A stretch of 64,000 bases of DNA from Euborellia annulipes (GCA_023213315.1 JAKCPI010015130.1:1-64000); one strand, 5' to 3'. Shown: positions 38,801-48,626, counted from the first letter of the stretch. Made by a program: numbers and translations. Notes: generated by a model not told the origin, from the letters alone.

Positions 38801-39887
38801 CTTCAATTTTATATATCGTATGATGGCCAATAACAGCAACGCGTCTACGTTTTGTTATGAGAATTATATAATAACCTTCCAGAAAACGAACAAAACCTTT
38901 AAAAAAAATAAGAAAGATGGAAGAGGAACAGTGAAAATTAAAGAACTTTAATAGTGAAGGTTTGCTATACCTATAATTCCAAAGGCAGAAACTAATCGAA
39001 CTCCTGAGCTTGTGAGCCTCTGACCCATGCGAGTTCGATTGCCGTTATCTAACATAGTCACCATAGTTCTGATTTCTTCTTTGGTGTATTCTACATTATC
39101 ATCAACAACAATAAGTTCTTTTGGATCCATTCGGTCAATTTTTAAAACTCTGAATTTCGTTTGTCGATTATTTGAACCCATTAAATAAAATCGCTAAAAT
39201 AAAGTAAATGATCATCAAAGATATAGATTATTATTTTTAGCCTAATAAAGAAACAAAAATAATTATATTTTTTTTTTCTTTTTAATCTATGATGTGGAAT
39301 ACCACAATCTTTTAGCTCTATATAACTTTGAACCTCTCTGTGTGAGATGGAGAAGAGCCTCTCTACTCTTTCTCCACCGAGTATTGAATGGTCGCATCGA
39401 TGATGACCAGATACTGGGGAGGGTCGGTATCTCAGTGCCAGTAGAATAAAATGAATAAAAATATTCCAGGGCAAATCTAGGTGATTGGTCACCAATGCCT
39501 ATAATGTTGAAAATGGCAAATGCCGATGTGGACTTTTTCACAATTGACGTTAAAATGTTAAGGACAGTTGTTTAATGCGTATACTGAATTTTGAATATTA
39601 TTCTGTATCCTATAATGTAAATTTATTTATAAATCTCTTTGTAAATGTATTTTAGTTAAATTAAATTAAATTTCTTTAAGAGTTCTTCAAGAATTAGGTG
39701 TGATTGTTACAAATATAAGATTGAAGATCTAGTTTTCTATGAAAAAATAATACATTAATTTTTAAAGAATTATTATTTAAAAATTTGTAAATTTTGAAAT
39801 ACTAACCGCTTTCGTTTCATAGAGTGCAATCCTTTGAATTGAACTAATAATCGGATTAAACGTTACACTACTTTCTTCGTTCTTCAT
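26845..39887 (-). CDS. FIG4: Polyphosphoinositide phosphatase FIG4 (SAC3)
   Basis: A Sac-domain phosphatase that removes the 5-phosphate of PI(3,5)P2 on endolysosomal membranes, in complex with PIKfyve and VAC14. Fifteen exons join in phase to 880 residues (human is about 907): 39807-39887, 38971-39193, 38689-38896, 37885-37970, 37740-37809, 35706-35949, 35388-35583, 35080-35278, 33674-33887, 31977-32150, 30447-30622, 29226-29426, 28931-29089, 27153-27335 and 26845-27073. The catalytic CX5R loop is residues 485-491, within [12 protein letters not shown]. Other strong blocks are [48 protein letters not shown] and, near residue 715, a serine-rich low-complexity stretch. The last exon was assigned by phase, a good acceptor and an open frame; its C-terminus is poorly conserved and less certain. 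The introns host many repeats. Confidence 0.95.
27514..27612 (+). repeat. tRNA-derived SINE in FIG4 intron 13
   Basis: The A-box-like TGGTGTAGAGGTTAGCGTGC and B-box-like GGGTTCGGACCCC are about 35 bp apart, followed by CAGGCAGTCCGATGATTTT and a tail. It does not fold as a full tRNA with matched acceptor ends. The tail also occurs at 3433-3495. Confidence 0.75.
27990..28168. mobile_element. Truncated hAT MITE of the CAGTGGCGTCATTT family
   Basis: It shares the internal block AAATATCTTTTGGCCAAATT and a C-tract followed by AAGAAAAAGTTGAAATG with the complete element at 47524-47796 and the reversed copy at 55848-56075. The left end is missing here. Confidence 0.6.
28192..28275 (+). repeat. tRNA-derived SINE
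   Basis: The A-box-like TGGTGTAGTGGTTAGCTTGC and B-box-like GGTTCACATCC are in the right order and spacing. No acceptor-stem pairing is visible, so it is read as a SINE head and not a working tRNA gene. Confidence 0.7.
28440..28672 (-). mobile_element. LINE (CR1/jockey-like) 3' fragment
   Basis: The minus strand encodes a reverse-transcriptase polyprotein C-terminus: [19 protein letters not shown], then [20 protein letters not shown], ending at a stop after WTDG. The LWN-hydrophobic-P-x-x-IR pattern is typical of the ends of non-LTR retrotransposon second ORFs. The rest of the element is absent, as expected from 5' truncation. Confidence 0.7.
29731..29978. repeat. Hairpin family H2 copy in FIG4 intron 11
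   Basis: Same outer arms (GGGAATTTTTAATTATAGACC and complement) and inner CTGTACAACGTTTC motif as at 25857. The two halves meet around CACTTGAGTCGGAGCAAG. It is placed between the exons at 29226-29426 and 30447-30622. Confidence 0.75.
30340..30418 (-). repeat. tRNA-Arg-like SINE or tRNA pseudogene
   Basis: On the minus strand the A box TGGCTAATCGGATAAGCTG, an anticodon-like loop GATTACGAATC (anticodon ACG, arginine) and a perfect B box GGTTCAAATCC are in order. The 3' acceptor strand does not pair with the 5' end, so a functional tRNA is unlikely. Confidence 0.6.
30741..31330. repeat. Hairpin element with hammerhead-like motif
   Basis: Terminal arms GAATAGGGAAGAGGATGCAG and complement. On the minus strand 30807-30841 reads CTGAAGA, a stem of GGGAGGG against CCCTGCC with one mismatch, then GAAACGTT. 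A hAT MITE (31034-31289) has inserted near the right arm. It lies between FIG4 exons at 30447-30622 and 31977-32150. Confidence 0.7.
31034..31289. mobile_element. hAT MITE nested in a hairpin element
   Basis: The ends GATGGGCGTAGCCAG and CTGGCTAGGCCATG are flanked by exact TAGAGGCT (31026-31033 and 31290-31297). G and C tracts lie inside the ends. Removing it restores the right arm of the host hairpin. Confidence 0.85.
32490..32736. repeat. Hairpin element with hammerhead-like motif on both strands
   Basis: The ends GCAGAGGCAGCCAAG and complement. Plus-strand 32651-32685 reads CTGAAGA ... GAAACGTT with a weak stem II. The minus-strand arm (32543-32577) reads CTGAAGA, GGT/ACC stem, GAAACGTT. 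A partial third GAAACGTG motif lies near 32602. It directly abuts a MITE at 32739. Confidence 0.7.
32739..32943. mobile_element. MITE family M1, complete copy
   Basis: AGTGAGAGACAATATTAAG at the left end is matched by CTTAATATTGTCCCTCACT at the right, with TA next to both. The interior is nearly identical in design to 16161-16372, including GAAACTTTCATGGTTCAAAC. Confidence 0.8.
33013..33517. repeat. Hairpin element with hammerhead-like motif
   Basis: Long inverted arms begin TGAGGAAGGATATAGAAATG and CAGGCAGCCAAAAATAAAAC. Plus-strand 33420-33454 reads CTGAAGA, GGGT, loop, ACCC, GAAACGTC, a clean fit to the hammerhead core. The other arm (33071-33105, minus) is degenerate at both core strands. 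It lies in FIG4 intron 9, ending about 157 bp before the catalytic exon. Confidence 0.7.
34080..34990. repeat. Interspersed repeat R2 with long terminal inverted repeats
   Basis: About 34080-34200 and 34885-34985 are inverted copies of each other (for example AATCTAAAGGAATTGTCGG and complement). Between them are the GGGACTGGCG and GGGACTGAC motifs and other blocks shared with 9345-9905. A small hairpin with TTGTTTATTGGCCTCACC is nested at about 34295-34430. It sits in FIG4 intron 8. Confidence 0.65.
36000..36525 (+). repeat. Interspersed repeat family R1
   Basis: It starts near AAATCTGGTGTGACTGG and ends in a hairpin formed by ACTTTCTCTC-TATATATA against TATATATA, then AATAGAAAGT. It is ordered like the copies at 40184 and 47270. 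The left start, TCTGGTGTGACTGG, is shared with 40184. It is in FIG4 intron 5. Confidence 0.7.
36612..37686. mobile_element. hAT element, non-autonomous, in FIG4 intron 5
   Basis: The inverted ends GGTCGGCAACC and GGTTACCGACC (the latter with extra terminal bases) are flanked by exact AAAGCATC (36604-36611 and 37687-37694). The right end is 53 bp from FIG4 exon 5. A smaller MITE (37386-37630) is nested inside. No transposase is visible. Confidence 0.75.
37386..37630. mobile_element. hAT MITE (CAGTGGCGGATTAA)
   Basis: The ends CAGTGGCGGATTAA and TTAATCCACCCCTG enclose 245 bp. The flanking 8 bp (GAGACAAA and GATGCAAA) agree at six of eight positions. It is nested in the element 36612-37686. Confidence 0.7.
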
Positions 39888-40183
39888 TTTGAGTAATATA
39901 CAAGAATGAGACAAATAAGAAATAACTATTTATATATTTTATCTAATTGTTTCTTCATTTGTAGCTTTATTTATTGAAATGACGTTTCGTCCCAAATCTA
40001 AAAAAGAAAAATAATCAATTATAAATAGAGATAAATATTTTTTTTTTTTTTTTTTGATTTTTCAAAATGACATTTTGAAATTGGACATGGAGACTGGTTT
40101 TCATATAAAGTAATGTCACATTAAAATATCTGAGTTGTAGTCTTTAATAGGCAATGTTTTTTTCGGGTGTTATCAAATAAAAA
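39888..40183. promoter_or_regulatory. Presumed FIG4 upstream region
   Basis: AT-rich sequence directly upstream of the FIG4 start codon. No specific element could be named. The region is called from position only. Confidence 0.25.
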
Positions 40184-40812
40184 AATCTGGTGTGACTGGC
40201 CGCGCTGCACACAATTCTCTTACTTTGGGTAAGAAAAAATTGTGTTTTGTGTTTTTCACACCAGATTTTTTGTGTCGACATATGTTTAGTTTCCCCGATA
40301 AAAGATGTCAAATTTATAAACATGGAAAAATATTTATATTTTGTTACAATGGCCACCATTTCTTCTATCTTTCCTATAAAGTACAAGAGTAAAGTGTGCT
40401 TCAAACAATTTTGAGGGCAAAATGGGAATATACATTTTAAAGAGCATCTAAAAAATAATTGATTTTTGAATTTTAATCAAAATAGTTAGAGCTTATTTTG
40501 AGAAAATCGAAAAAAAAAAATGAAAAAATACATAAGTAAAGTACTAGTACTTTTTAGCCGATTTTGTTTAAAAGCTTATTTTCATGTCTCAGGTAGGTGT
40601 TTAACTTAAATATAAAATTTCAACCTCCTAGCTCTCCTGGTTCTTGAGATATTTTGTTCACAGGCACACGGACACAGACCATTTTGCGAAAACCACTTTT
40701 TTGAACTCATGGTACCTCAAAACTTGAATATCCATCAAAATCTCGACATCGAATTTTTGATATGAATCCAATACTTTCTCTCTATATATTACATATATAG
40801 GAAAGAGAAAGT
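40184..40812 (+). repeat. Interspersed repeat family R1, best-preserved copy
   Basis: It begins with a local palindrome (AAAAATCTGGTGTGACTGG and complement at about 40258-40272) and contains all R1 blocks. It ends in the hairpin TACTTTCTCTCTATATAT, short loop, complement through AAGAGAAAGTA at 40812. No coding capacity. Its superfamily is not recognised. Confidence 0.72.
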
Positions 40813-41845
40813 AAAAACATTCTAGTCTAAATTAAAGACTACTTAACTGAGAGATTCAAATGCATTTATAACTATATGAACAAATGACAAGTATTTAGGT
40901 TGAAAGCCTTTGGTAATGGCAGAAATGTTAATGAAGAAAATCATAGAGAGGGCAAATAATAACTCAACAATATAAAGAAAACTGTTCGAATGTGAAAATC
41001 GTAAAATAATAGTTGCATTAGTTGAACTAAAATATAGGAAGGAGTTGTCAAAATGAACCTGTCAAGCCAAGCTAGAAACTGAATCATTTTACTTTTATAT
41101 TATAATTATTTTATATTATATTCTTTAATAAAAAATTTGAATTTGATTGGCATTTGTTGTATTCATATGCGTAATAAGAATTAGTTAATATTTTGGCTAA
41201 TGTCTTTAAATTGTAAATATTTTTACAAAATCTCTTTTGTATAGAAATTGAATTCAAATGATGTGACATTTCCAAAATAAAGATGTGAGCCATGTGATTT
41301 TGATAAAATGAAAACTGAATAAATTTAAATACAGAATTACGAATTGTTTTTTATTTAAATATTGATTATTTTCAATTTTTAATTAAGTATACTTACTGTT
41401 GGATTTTTTTGATATCATCTTTTAACATTTGTTTAAAGAAATAAAAATTATTTATAATTAAAATAAATTCAATTTAAAATGTGTTATTTATGAATTTATT
41501 TATTAACAATTTTTTTTTTTTATTTAATGTGAATTTAACTTTTTAAAATATCTTTAGATTTATGCTGATTTTATACAAGATCAAAAATTATCCTGTTCAG
41601 AATTGAACTAGTTCAGAGAACGAATCAGAGAACAAATATTTAAAAGAAACCAACTAACTCCTGAACTAAATAGTTCAAAAAAAAAAAATAAAAAGAAAAA
41701 AAGTTGCTTCCGAAGATTTTGGCGTGGTGAAGAATGAAAATTTAAAATTCAACTAAAAATGATTAAAAAATTAATGAATAAGAATAAACCAGATTTATTT
41801 TTTTATATTTTATGTAATCTCTGAACTATAAGAATATATTATATA
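40813..41845. other. AT-rich intergenic stretch
   Basis: No recognisable gene, RNA or repeat boundary. The frame at 41111-41293 has low complexity. Confidence 0.45.
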
Positions 41846-43010
41846 CAGGGATGGGCAAGTTACTCGATTTTGAGTAACGAGATACAAAATACCAATTACT
41901 TCAGATTTTTGTAACGAAATACAAGATACCAATTATTCACGGGTTTGTGTAACGAGATACAAGATACCAATTACGTATTTCAAATACATTGAAAATACCA
42001 ATTACAAACAAATTTTTCCTTGATTTTAAAATACTTTTTGGTGGGGTAATTCTGGAACTAGAGCCCTGCACGGGTACGGGTTGGCCCGTAGGCCCGTTAC
42101 CCGCCCGGCCCGCGGGCTTTGGAGGCCATGAAAAAATTACGGGCGGATACGGGAGGGTAGCAAGTCTAAATAAACGGGTTCGGGCGGACGGGCATGCAAA
42201 TGAAATTTTATTTAAAAATTACTAGACATTCGTTCATTCATTCACTAAATCTCGGGCGGGTATGGGCGGGTTTGAAAAAATTCGGGGCGGGCCTGAAGAA
42301 TGGTAAAAAATTACGGCCTGGGTACGGGAGGGAAGTCAAAAAAAAATACGGACACGGACCGGTCCGGGCCAAAAAAAATCGGCCAGTGCAGGGCTCTATC
42401 TGGAACCCTAGATAAATTTAGTTTAGGAAAGTGGCAGCTAAACTTATATTGGAGAATACCTTTGGAAAATCGAAAACAATAAAATTATTCATGACACTAA
42501 AAAAAATGTATTTATAAAAATATGAAAAGGTTTCAAAAAACCAAGTTTTCAAAAGTTTTGTCGGATAATCTGGACTTTGATGGAGAATGAATAAACCCGC
42601 AAATGAAAACAATTTTTCAACTGGGACAGAAGAACAAAGATTTAGTCGTTGAGAGCTGGTTGAAAGAAAAAAGCAAAAAAGTTTTTTAACGAAGAGTGAA
42701 AATTTGGCGGTTTGATTAACTTCTCTTTACTGGTTTTTACTAAGATTCAGAGCAGAGAACCCACACGACGATTACATACAGTAATATTAAATAAATTAAA
42801 ACGATTTCAGCTCTTTCTTATACGGCGGCAAATTAAAAAAAAAAAAAGTATTTGGTATCTCGAATTTCAGATACCAATTACTAAAAAATGTAACGAAATA
42901 CAAGATACCAATTACTTTGCCAATTCTGTAACGAGTTACAAGATACCAATTAATATTGTATTTGGTATCTTGTATTTCAAATACATGTAACTGATTAACG
43001 CCCATCCCTG
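41846..43010. mobile_element. hAT element, non-autonomous, with nested MITE
   Basis: The ends CAGGGATGGGC and GCCCATCCCTG are flanked by exact ATTATATA (41838-41845 and 43011-43018). Near both ends the motif AACGAGATACAAGATACCAATTAC (shown here in parts: AACGAGATACAA, GATACCAATTAC) recurs. The interior AT-rich part may be a relic of a longer element. A second hAT MITE (42059-42398) is inserted within it. Confidence 0.88.
42059..42398. mobile_element. GC-rich hAT MITE nested in 41846-43010
   Basis: The ends TAGAGCCCTGCACGG and GTGCAGGGCTCTA are flanked by exact TCTGGAAC (42051-42058 and 42399-42406). The interior is rich in ACGGG and GGGCGG motifs. A truncated reversed relative lies at 3165-3432. 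Plus-strand frames across it reflect its GC content and are not genes. Confidence 0.9.
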
Positions 43011-43066
43011 ATTATATATATTCTAAATTAGAATATAAAGACCCTTACATTTACTTTTAAGATGCG

Positions 43067-43253
43067 CAGGGGTGTAGTGGAGCGGGAACGCGTGGGAACG
43101 GCGTTCCCACGCTGGTTTCACTCATTAAAAAAAAAATAATAATAATTTTTCCAAAGTTTTCCGGGGGAGGGCCCCCGGAAGCACCCCTCCCCCTCAATTG
43201 ATAAATCATGTATTTAGCGTTCCCACACTGAAAATTTTGCCACTACAGCACTG
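43067..43253. mobile_element. hAT MITE with 8-bp target duplication
   Basis: The ends CAGGGGTGTAGTGG and CCACTACAGCACTG are flanked by exact AAGATGCG (43059-43066 and 43254-43261). It contains the inverted motif GGGAACG/CGTTCCC several times. It is 187 bp long. Confidence 0.88.
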
Positions 43254-43261
43254 AAGATGCG

Positions 43262-44111
43262 CGTCTCGATAGGCTGATTTTGAGAGGTTCCAGAGGCCAC
43301 AATTTTGAAGCTATCGACCTTAATTTTTTTTTAATTAAAGCTATTTAAAATGTCTACAATTTAGAGAATTTATTTTCAAAAAAAATTTTTTTTTTAGATT
43401 AATCACATTAAATAAAAAATATTTTAAAAAATTCGGTCTATATCTTATAGATAATTAAATTAGTAATCATTGTGGTAAAAAAAATTAATTTTTTGCCTTT
43501 ATTTAATTTGCTGGAACCTTTAAAACGAAATGGACTAAAATGCTTATTTTCCTATGGGGAAAACTATCGCCCTCTCTTGCCGCCAAGAGTAACCAGCTTC
43601 TGAATCTGCTAATAACGGTTTTTTTTTTTTTTTAAGTCAGTTTATTTTTTTGAAAACTATATATATATGATATAACTATACTATATATATATGATATAAT
43701 TTCTGAGTTATAGATGATCAAAGCTAGCTTTAAGCTAGGAATGATTCTATTGGAAAAAATCTTAAATACCTCATCAGAAAAGTGTACTTCAGGCTGTTTT
43801 AGAAAAAAAACTTGTGAGGGAAAAGGGCAGGAGAACCCAAACAATTAACCCTTCGGTCTATGAAACAAGAAATTGAGAGATCACATCATAGGTTTTTTCT
43901 ACTTAAGGAAATACAGCTTATATTTTTCAACATTTCGTCTCTTTTTATAAATGATCAATGGCATGCGAAAATTAAAGGAAATGTTGAAAAATATAAAAAT
44001 ACTTTAGGAAAGGATATTTGCCCGACATCAATAAAATAAAGAGGAAGGTAAATATGAGTTTTATTTTTGTACACGTTCAGTTGTTTTCTAACAAATTTAT
44101 AAATTTATCAA
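43262..44111. other. Downstream region of the zinc-finger gene
   Basis: AT-rich sequence with a short tandem block (ACTATATATATATGATATA-type units) at about 43655-43700. No other feature is evident. It presumably includes the zinc-finger 3' untranslated region. Confidence 0.4.
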
Positions 44112-46369
44112 TTAATCATTTTTTTTAAATTGAATTTCGGAGTGAATAAGTGAATGCCTATTCAGCCCAAATTTCCGTTTAAATTGTGTAGAACAAATTT
44201 TACATTGAAATGGTTTTTGATCTGAATGAATAACTAAATGACTATTAAGCTCCCATTTCCGTATAAATTGTTTAGAACAAATTTTACATTGAAATGGTTT
44301 GTGATCTGAATGAATAAATAAATGAGTATTAAGCTCAAATTTCCGTTTAAATTGTTTAGAACAAATTTTACATTGAAATGGTTTGTGATCTGAATGAATA
44401 ACTAAATGTTTTGTGAGATTAGTTTTTAAATTAAATTGCTTAGAACAGATATCACATTTAAATGGTTTTTCACCGGAATGAATAAGTAAATGCCTATCGA
44501 GCTCAAATTTCCGTTTAAATTGTTTGGAACAAATTTCACAAGTAAAAGATTTTTTAGGTTTTATTTTTGGCTTTTCGTCTTTCTTTTTTTCTAAAGATTC
44601 TTCATTTGCTGAAAATAAAATAAGTTTTATCTATAGTAAAAAAAAAAAAAAAAAAAAAAAAAAACGAAATTACTAAGATTTCCAAATTGATTTTCCCCTT
44701 ACCTTTCTTTGTTTGTTTTTTAAGGAAATCAAATTTTGTTTTATCTAATCTTTGAAATACATTTGTTGGACATTTTTTGGAATGCTTCTGTAGAAAATAT
44801 AAATTTATGAAGTTGGTTTTACAAAGTATACAAGGGAAGACAGGACCTAGTGGAAAAAAAAGAAGAAATTATTAATAATTAATTAAATTTAAATTTAATT
44901 AAATAATTAAATATTAATAATCATACAAAAGAAGTGGATGTCTGTTATTAGTTGTCATCAGGGCCGGTAGGAGATTTGTTATAGGGGGTAAGATTTAATT
45001 TGTCACCCCCTCCTTAAAATTTCCAATACAAAGTTCATATTAGTTTGCCTTTTTTTTTTTTTTTTTTTAGTAAAATTTCCCATCAAAACTCAAATCTTTA
45101 TCTGATTTTTAGGTAGCCAATTCAATTGAAAAGAATTTTTGTACCCGCGAACCCTGGTAAAAGTGGCAAGTATATATAATTATTTTTCGAGGAGGGGAGT
45201 GGTTGGTCTGAACTCATTTTTGAAGATTTACCCCCTCGAGCACAGTGGGGACATTTTGAACATTTTGGGTGGAGGAGGAGCCCTAAAAATGCTATGTAAT
45301 AAAATTATATTGCTAAAATTATAAGCTGATAGGGCCCCGAGACTTCGACTGCCTAATAGACATGGGTCGATACGCGATTTTGCTGTACCAGGTACTCGCT
45401 GTTACAGGTACTTGTTCATACCCGATATTTTTACCAGATATTTTTGTACCCGATACAGATTTCACTCAGCAACGCTAACTTCACATAAATACAAGTAACA
45501 GATTCGATACGTAGTATGAAATGTCATTTTACTAGAGACTAAATTAACATTTTTCAAAGTTTTTTTCCCCTGTATTTATAAATATTCTTGACTTGAAAAA
45601 TCAAAAACTCATAATTATTCATTACTAAAGAGTTTTCCAAACTGACTGAATTGACATTTTAATGTCTCCAAATTTAAAATGTCATGTTATATACTACACT
45701 AGAAAAATAATTAACAAATTTCTTTACTAGCGAAAGAAATTTAATTTATTGAAGTTCATTATGTTTTTAAATTCACAGTTACTTGTATTTTTACTTTTTT
45801 AATTAATGTTTTTAAATAAAAAAGTTTCAAAGTAAAAAAAACATAACTTATTTATTAAAAAAATTTTTTTTTTTTTTTTATTTCTCCTCTCTTAAATTAA
45901 AGAAAAGAGAAATAATATATTAGTAATAATTAGATTTGTATTTAATTATTATAGAGCCTAGTGAGAAAAGTAGAGTAAAAAATGTAAAAATGATTCGGAA
46001 TGACGTTCGAAAAGCGCGCCAGAGCTAGCGAAATTGCTCTGTCAGGAGAGAAGAGACGGGGCGGGGCGTCGCGAGTTGAGGGTCGCAAGAGAGAAGGAAT
46101 GAGAGAACAGGAGATACGAAAACTGTATCGGGTAAAGAAAAGACGCTCTAAAGTGAAAAGAAAGTATTTGATCAATGCGCAAGCACGAGAAACCCAGTAC
46201 GATCTAGTGGAGTGTGCCTGAGTAGCTGTTACTCAAATACCTGATATTTTTTGCTCGCACCCATTATGACTATCTGTTACTTTTTCATACATGATACAAA
46301 ATATCAGATTGATACAGTATCACCCATGTCTACTGCCTAAGGGCCTCCATCTTGTTTAATCCGGCACTG

Positions 46370-46409
<40 letters not shown>

Positions 46410-46746
46410 ACGCCGAATTGACGAAATTGCCTATTTTTGTATTTGCTTTTTGAGGTTGTGGCTGTGATGTGAATATAATGGAGAAATGCAGAAGGGGGTT
46501 TATAGTTAAACATTTCAAACTTTCAAAAATGAGACCAGCCTAATGTTAGTATGTAATGTAATAAACGTTATATATTATTTCAAAAAGGAATTAAATAAAA
46601 TTGAGTCAATTATATTAAGTCTTAAGGTCTTTGAATAATTATTTAACTAAAGAATAAGAGAATAAGTTTTAAAATAAAAATGAATTACCAATATGTATTG
46701 GGTATTTATTATCATTTGAAATGTCTTCTTGCTTGATAGATATCAT
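44112..46746 (-). CDS. Small C2H2 zinc-finger protein
   Basis: A probable nuclear DNA-binding protein of 232 residues, from exons 46689-46746, 44703-44846 and 44112-44608, all in phase with GT and AG boundaries. The N-terminus carries a C2HC-type cluster (C25, C28, H41, C45). After a lysine-rich linker come five C2H2 fingers with a 28-residue period (first Cys at 91, 119, 147, 175 and 203). The typical HSGEKPF linker occurs once, and HSDHKPF or HSDQKPF replaces it in the next three. Fingers 3 and 4 are almost identical in DNA as well as protein, which points to recent unit duplication. No orthologue is recognised, and the DNA target is unknown. The last exon has no internal Met, so simple ORF scans miss it. 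Confidence 0.88.
44959..46369. mobile_element. Possible hAT-like element interrupted by another insertion
   Basis: CAGGGCCGG at the left and CCGGCACTG at the right could be the inverted ends of one element, with the 976-bp element 45356-46331 inserted in it. The outer flanks do not show a matching 8-bp duplication, so the outer element is uncertain. Confidence 0.4.
45356..46331. mobile_element. hAT-like element in zinc-finger intron 1
   Basis: The near-terminal inverted repeats AGACATGGGT and ACCCATGTCT are flanked by exact ACTGCCTA (45348-45355 and 46332-46339). The subterminal regions repeat GGTACTTG, CCCGATAT and TGATACA motifs. The arginine-rich frame near 46000-46221 shows no transposase motif and is not annotated as a gene. 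Confidence 0.82.
46376..46405. repeat. TA dinucleotide microsatellite
   Basis: An uninterrupted TA run of about 30 bp, followed by a GTTACGCCGAATTGACG fragment of the family seen at 23541 and 60650. Confidence 0.85.
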
Positions 46747-46920
46747 CTTTTCACTTATTTAATACAAAATATTCTAAATATTTTGTAATTATATAAAATC
46801 ACTAAATTCCAAACACTTTAAATAATGTAAAGTAGACCTAGAATAGAACTTGAAAGGTAATTATTATCCAACTTTTAATCAGGCTTTTAATCAATGGAGA
46901 AACTATTAAAATGAAGCTGA

Positions 46921-46961
46921 TATAAAGAGAGAGATCAGAGAGAGAGAAGAGAGATAGAGAG
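46921..46961. repeat. GA-rich microsatellite
   Basis: Imperfect GA repeats upstream of the zinc-finger gene, which is transcribed away from this site. Confidence 0.75.
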
Positions 46962-47269
46962 CGTACTCAATTTTAATTTCTGGTTTTTGTCCGCCATTAG
47001 TGTCGCACAATCACAGGGAGGCCATAATCAGAACCAGGGAATTTGTGCTAAATTCAAAACAGATTAAAACCAAATTTTAATCTTTAAATTTAAAACTATA
47101 TATCTTATGAAAGTATATACAAATATTATTTTTCCAGTGGCAAAGCTGTAAAAAACACAGAGAAAATTAGGGGACATTGAAATGGAGCAGAAGGGGAGTG
47201 GGCAAATTAAAAAATATAGTCTAAAAAAAGGCAAAAAAAAAAAAAATACACGCTAATCAGATACCAAAG

Positions 47270-47917
47270 TAAAGGAAAAATATATCGTTTAATAATGTAA
47301 TAAATAATTGATTTATGAATTTTAAACAAAATCGTTGGAGCGAATTTTGAGAAAAAAAAAAAACCGAAAATACACATCAGTAAAGTAGGCCTACTAGTAC
47401 TTTTTGACCGAATTTGTTCAAAAGCTTATTTTGAGTGTCCGAAGGGTAACTAACTTAAATATAAAATTTAGCTCAATTCCTTCATGCTAAAAATCGTTAC
47501 TCACAGACAGACCAATTTGCGGGAAGTGGCGTCATTTGGAGAGGGGCAGGGGGAGCATTTGCCCCCACCCCCCGCCCCAAGGGCTCTGATTTTTATAAAA
47601 TTTTATATTTAAATAAAATATTTCAAAATATATCTACGACTATACAAACTGTACAAAATTAAACACTTAATTAAATGAAATATCTTTTGGCCAAATTTGA
47701 GTACCAATTCGTAAGTAAATTTTAAGAAAAAAAAAATGTTTGCCCCCCAAAGAAAAAATTTGCCCCCCCAAAAAAAAATTTGAAACAACGCCACTATTTG
47801 CGGGACCCACTTTTTTTGGACTCAAAACGTGTATATCCATCAAAATCTCGACATCAAATTTTTAACATGATCGCAATAATTTTTCTTTATATATTACATA
47901 TATAGGTAAGAGAAAGT
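47270..47917 (+). repeat. Interspersed repeat family R1 with nested MITE
   Basis: It carries the R1 blocks (CGTTGGAGCGAATTTTGAG, ACATCAGTAAAGTAGG, ATCAAAATCTCGACATC) and the terminal hairpin ending AAGAGAAAGTA. It is split by the hAT MITE at 47524-47796. Confidence 0.72.
47524..47796. mobile_element. hAT MITE (AGTGGCGTCATTT) nested in R1
   Basis: AAGTGGCGTCATTT and AACAACGCCACTA are flanked by exact TTTGCGGG (47516-47523 and 47797-47804). It has G and C tracts near both ends. Removing it restores the R1 block TTTGCGGGACCCAC seen elsewhere. Confidence 0.85.
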
Positions 47918-48521
47918 AAAAATATTTAGTCTATTATTAAAGAATATTTAATATGAAGAATTGTATATATAATACCCCCCCATTGAAATTAAAGAAAGGA
48001 GACTATACTGACGTCACAGGTCAGGGAGCCGAAAATAAAAACGAATTTTCCCGAGTCAGATCTGGCCAACCATGTCTATTCAAATGTATTACTTTATTTT
48101 AAATTTTATATATAATAAGGTTGAAATATTAATATATTTCAATCATGTCTTCAAATATTGTGTGAAAATAAATTATCTCAAACAGAATAATTATTCTGCT
48201 AATTATTGGTTTCTTTTTTAAACGTGTTAGCTCTTTCCTTTTAAGAACTCGTTCTTTTAAATAAATTTTGTCCTGAACGACCTATATATATTTTGCACTA
48301 ATCAATGGCGTCCAATGAAAAGTGTTCTCGTCAAAAAGATCTAAATGCCTCACCTCTTTGTGTTCATTCAATTCAACTTCCATGGATACACAATACATCG
48401 TAGTCTCTCAATACCCCAATTTAATAGTCTTTTTTTTTTAAGAATGCAACAAACATCTATAAATAAAATATTTGAAATTTATAACAAATAAATTTGTTTG
48501 TTTTTATTAAAATTTGTTTAA

Positions 48522-48626
48522 TAGCAAGGGATTTTACCTTATGCCGTGAATATTTTAATACGTTTTATTATAATGCTAAAGATGTTGGATTAAATCAACC
48601 ATTTTTATTTACACATAAAAAAGGTA
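48522..48626 (+). other. Candidate orphan exon
   Basis: A segment open in one frame, bounded by an acceptor-like TTGTTTAATAG and a donor (AAAAAG followed by GTATTA). It would encode RDFTLCREYFNTFYYNAKDV and then GLNQPFLFTHKKG. The composition looks coding, but I recognise no family. Its phase does not join to the TUT start exon, and no partner exon was found. It could be a chance frame or part of an unrecognised gene. Confidence 0.2.

Noticed and set aside
39287..39541. Minus-strand frame in FIG4 intron 1, considered as a retroelement remnant
   Set aside because: It has a few suggestive residues but no clear reverse-transcriptase or other motif; too weak to name.
46000..46221. Arginine-rich frame of 73 codons
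   Set aside because: It sits wholly inside the hAT-like element 45356-46331, with no transposase or other motif.
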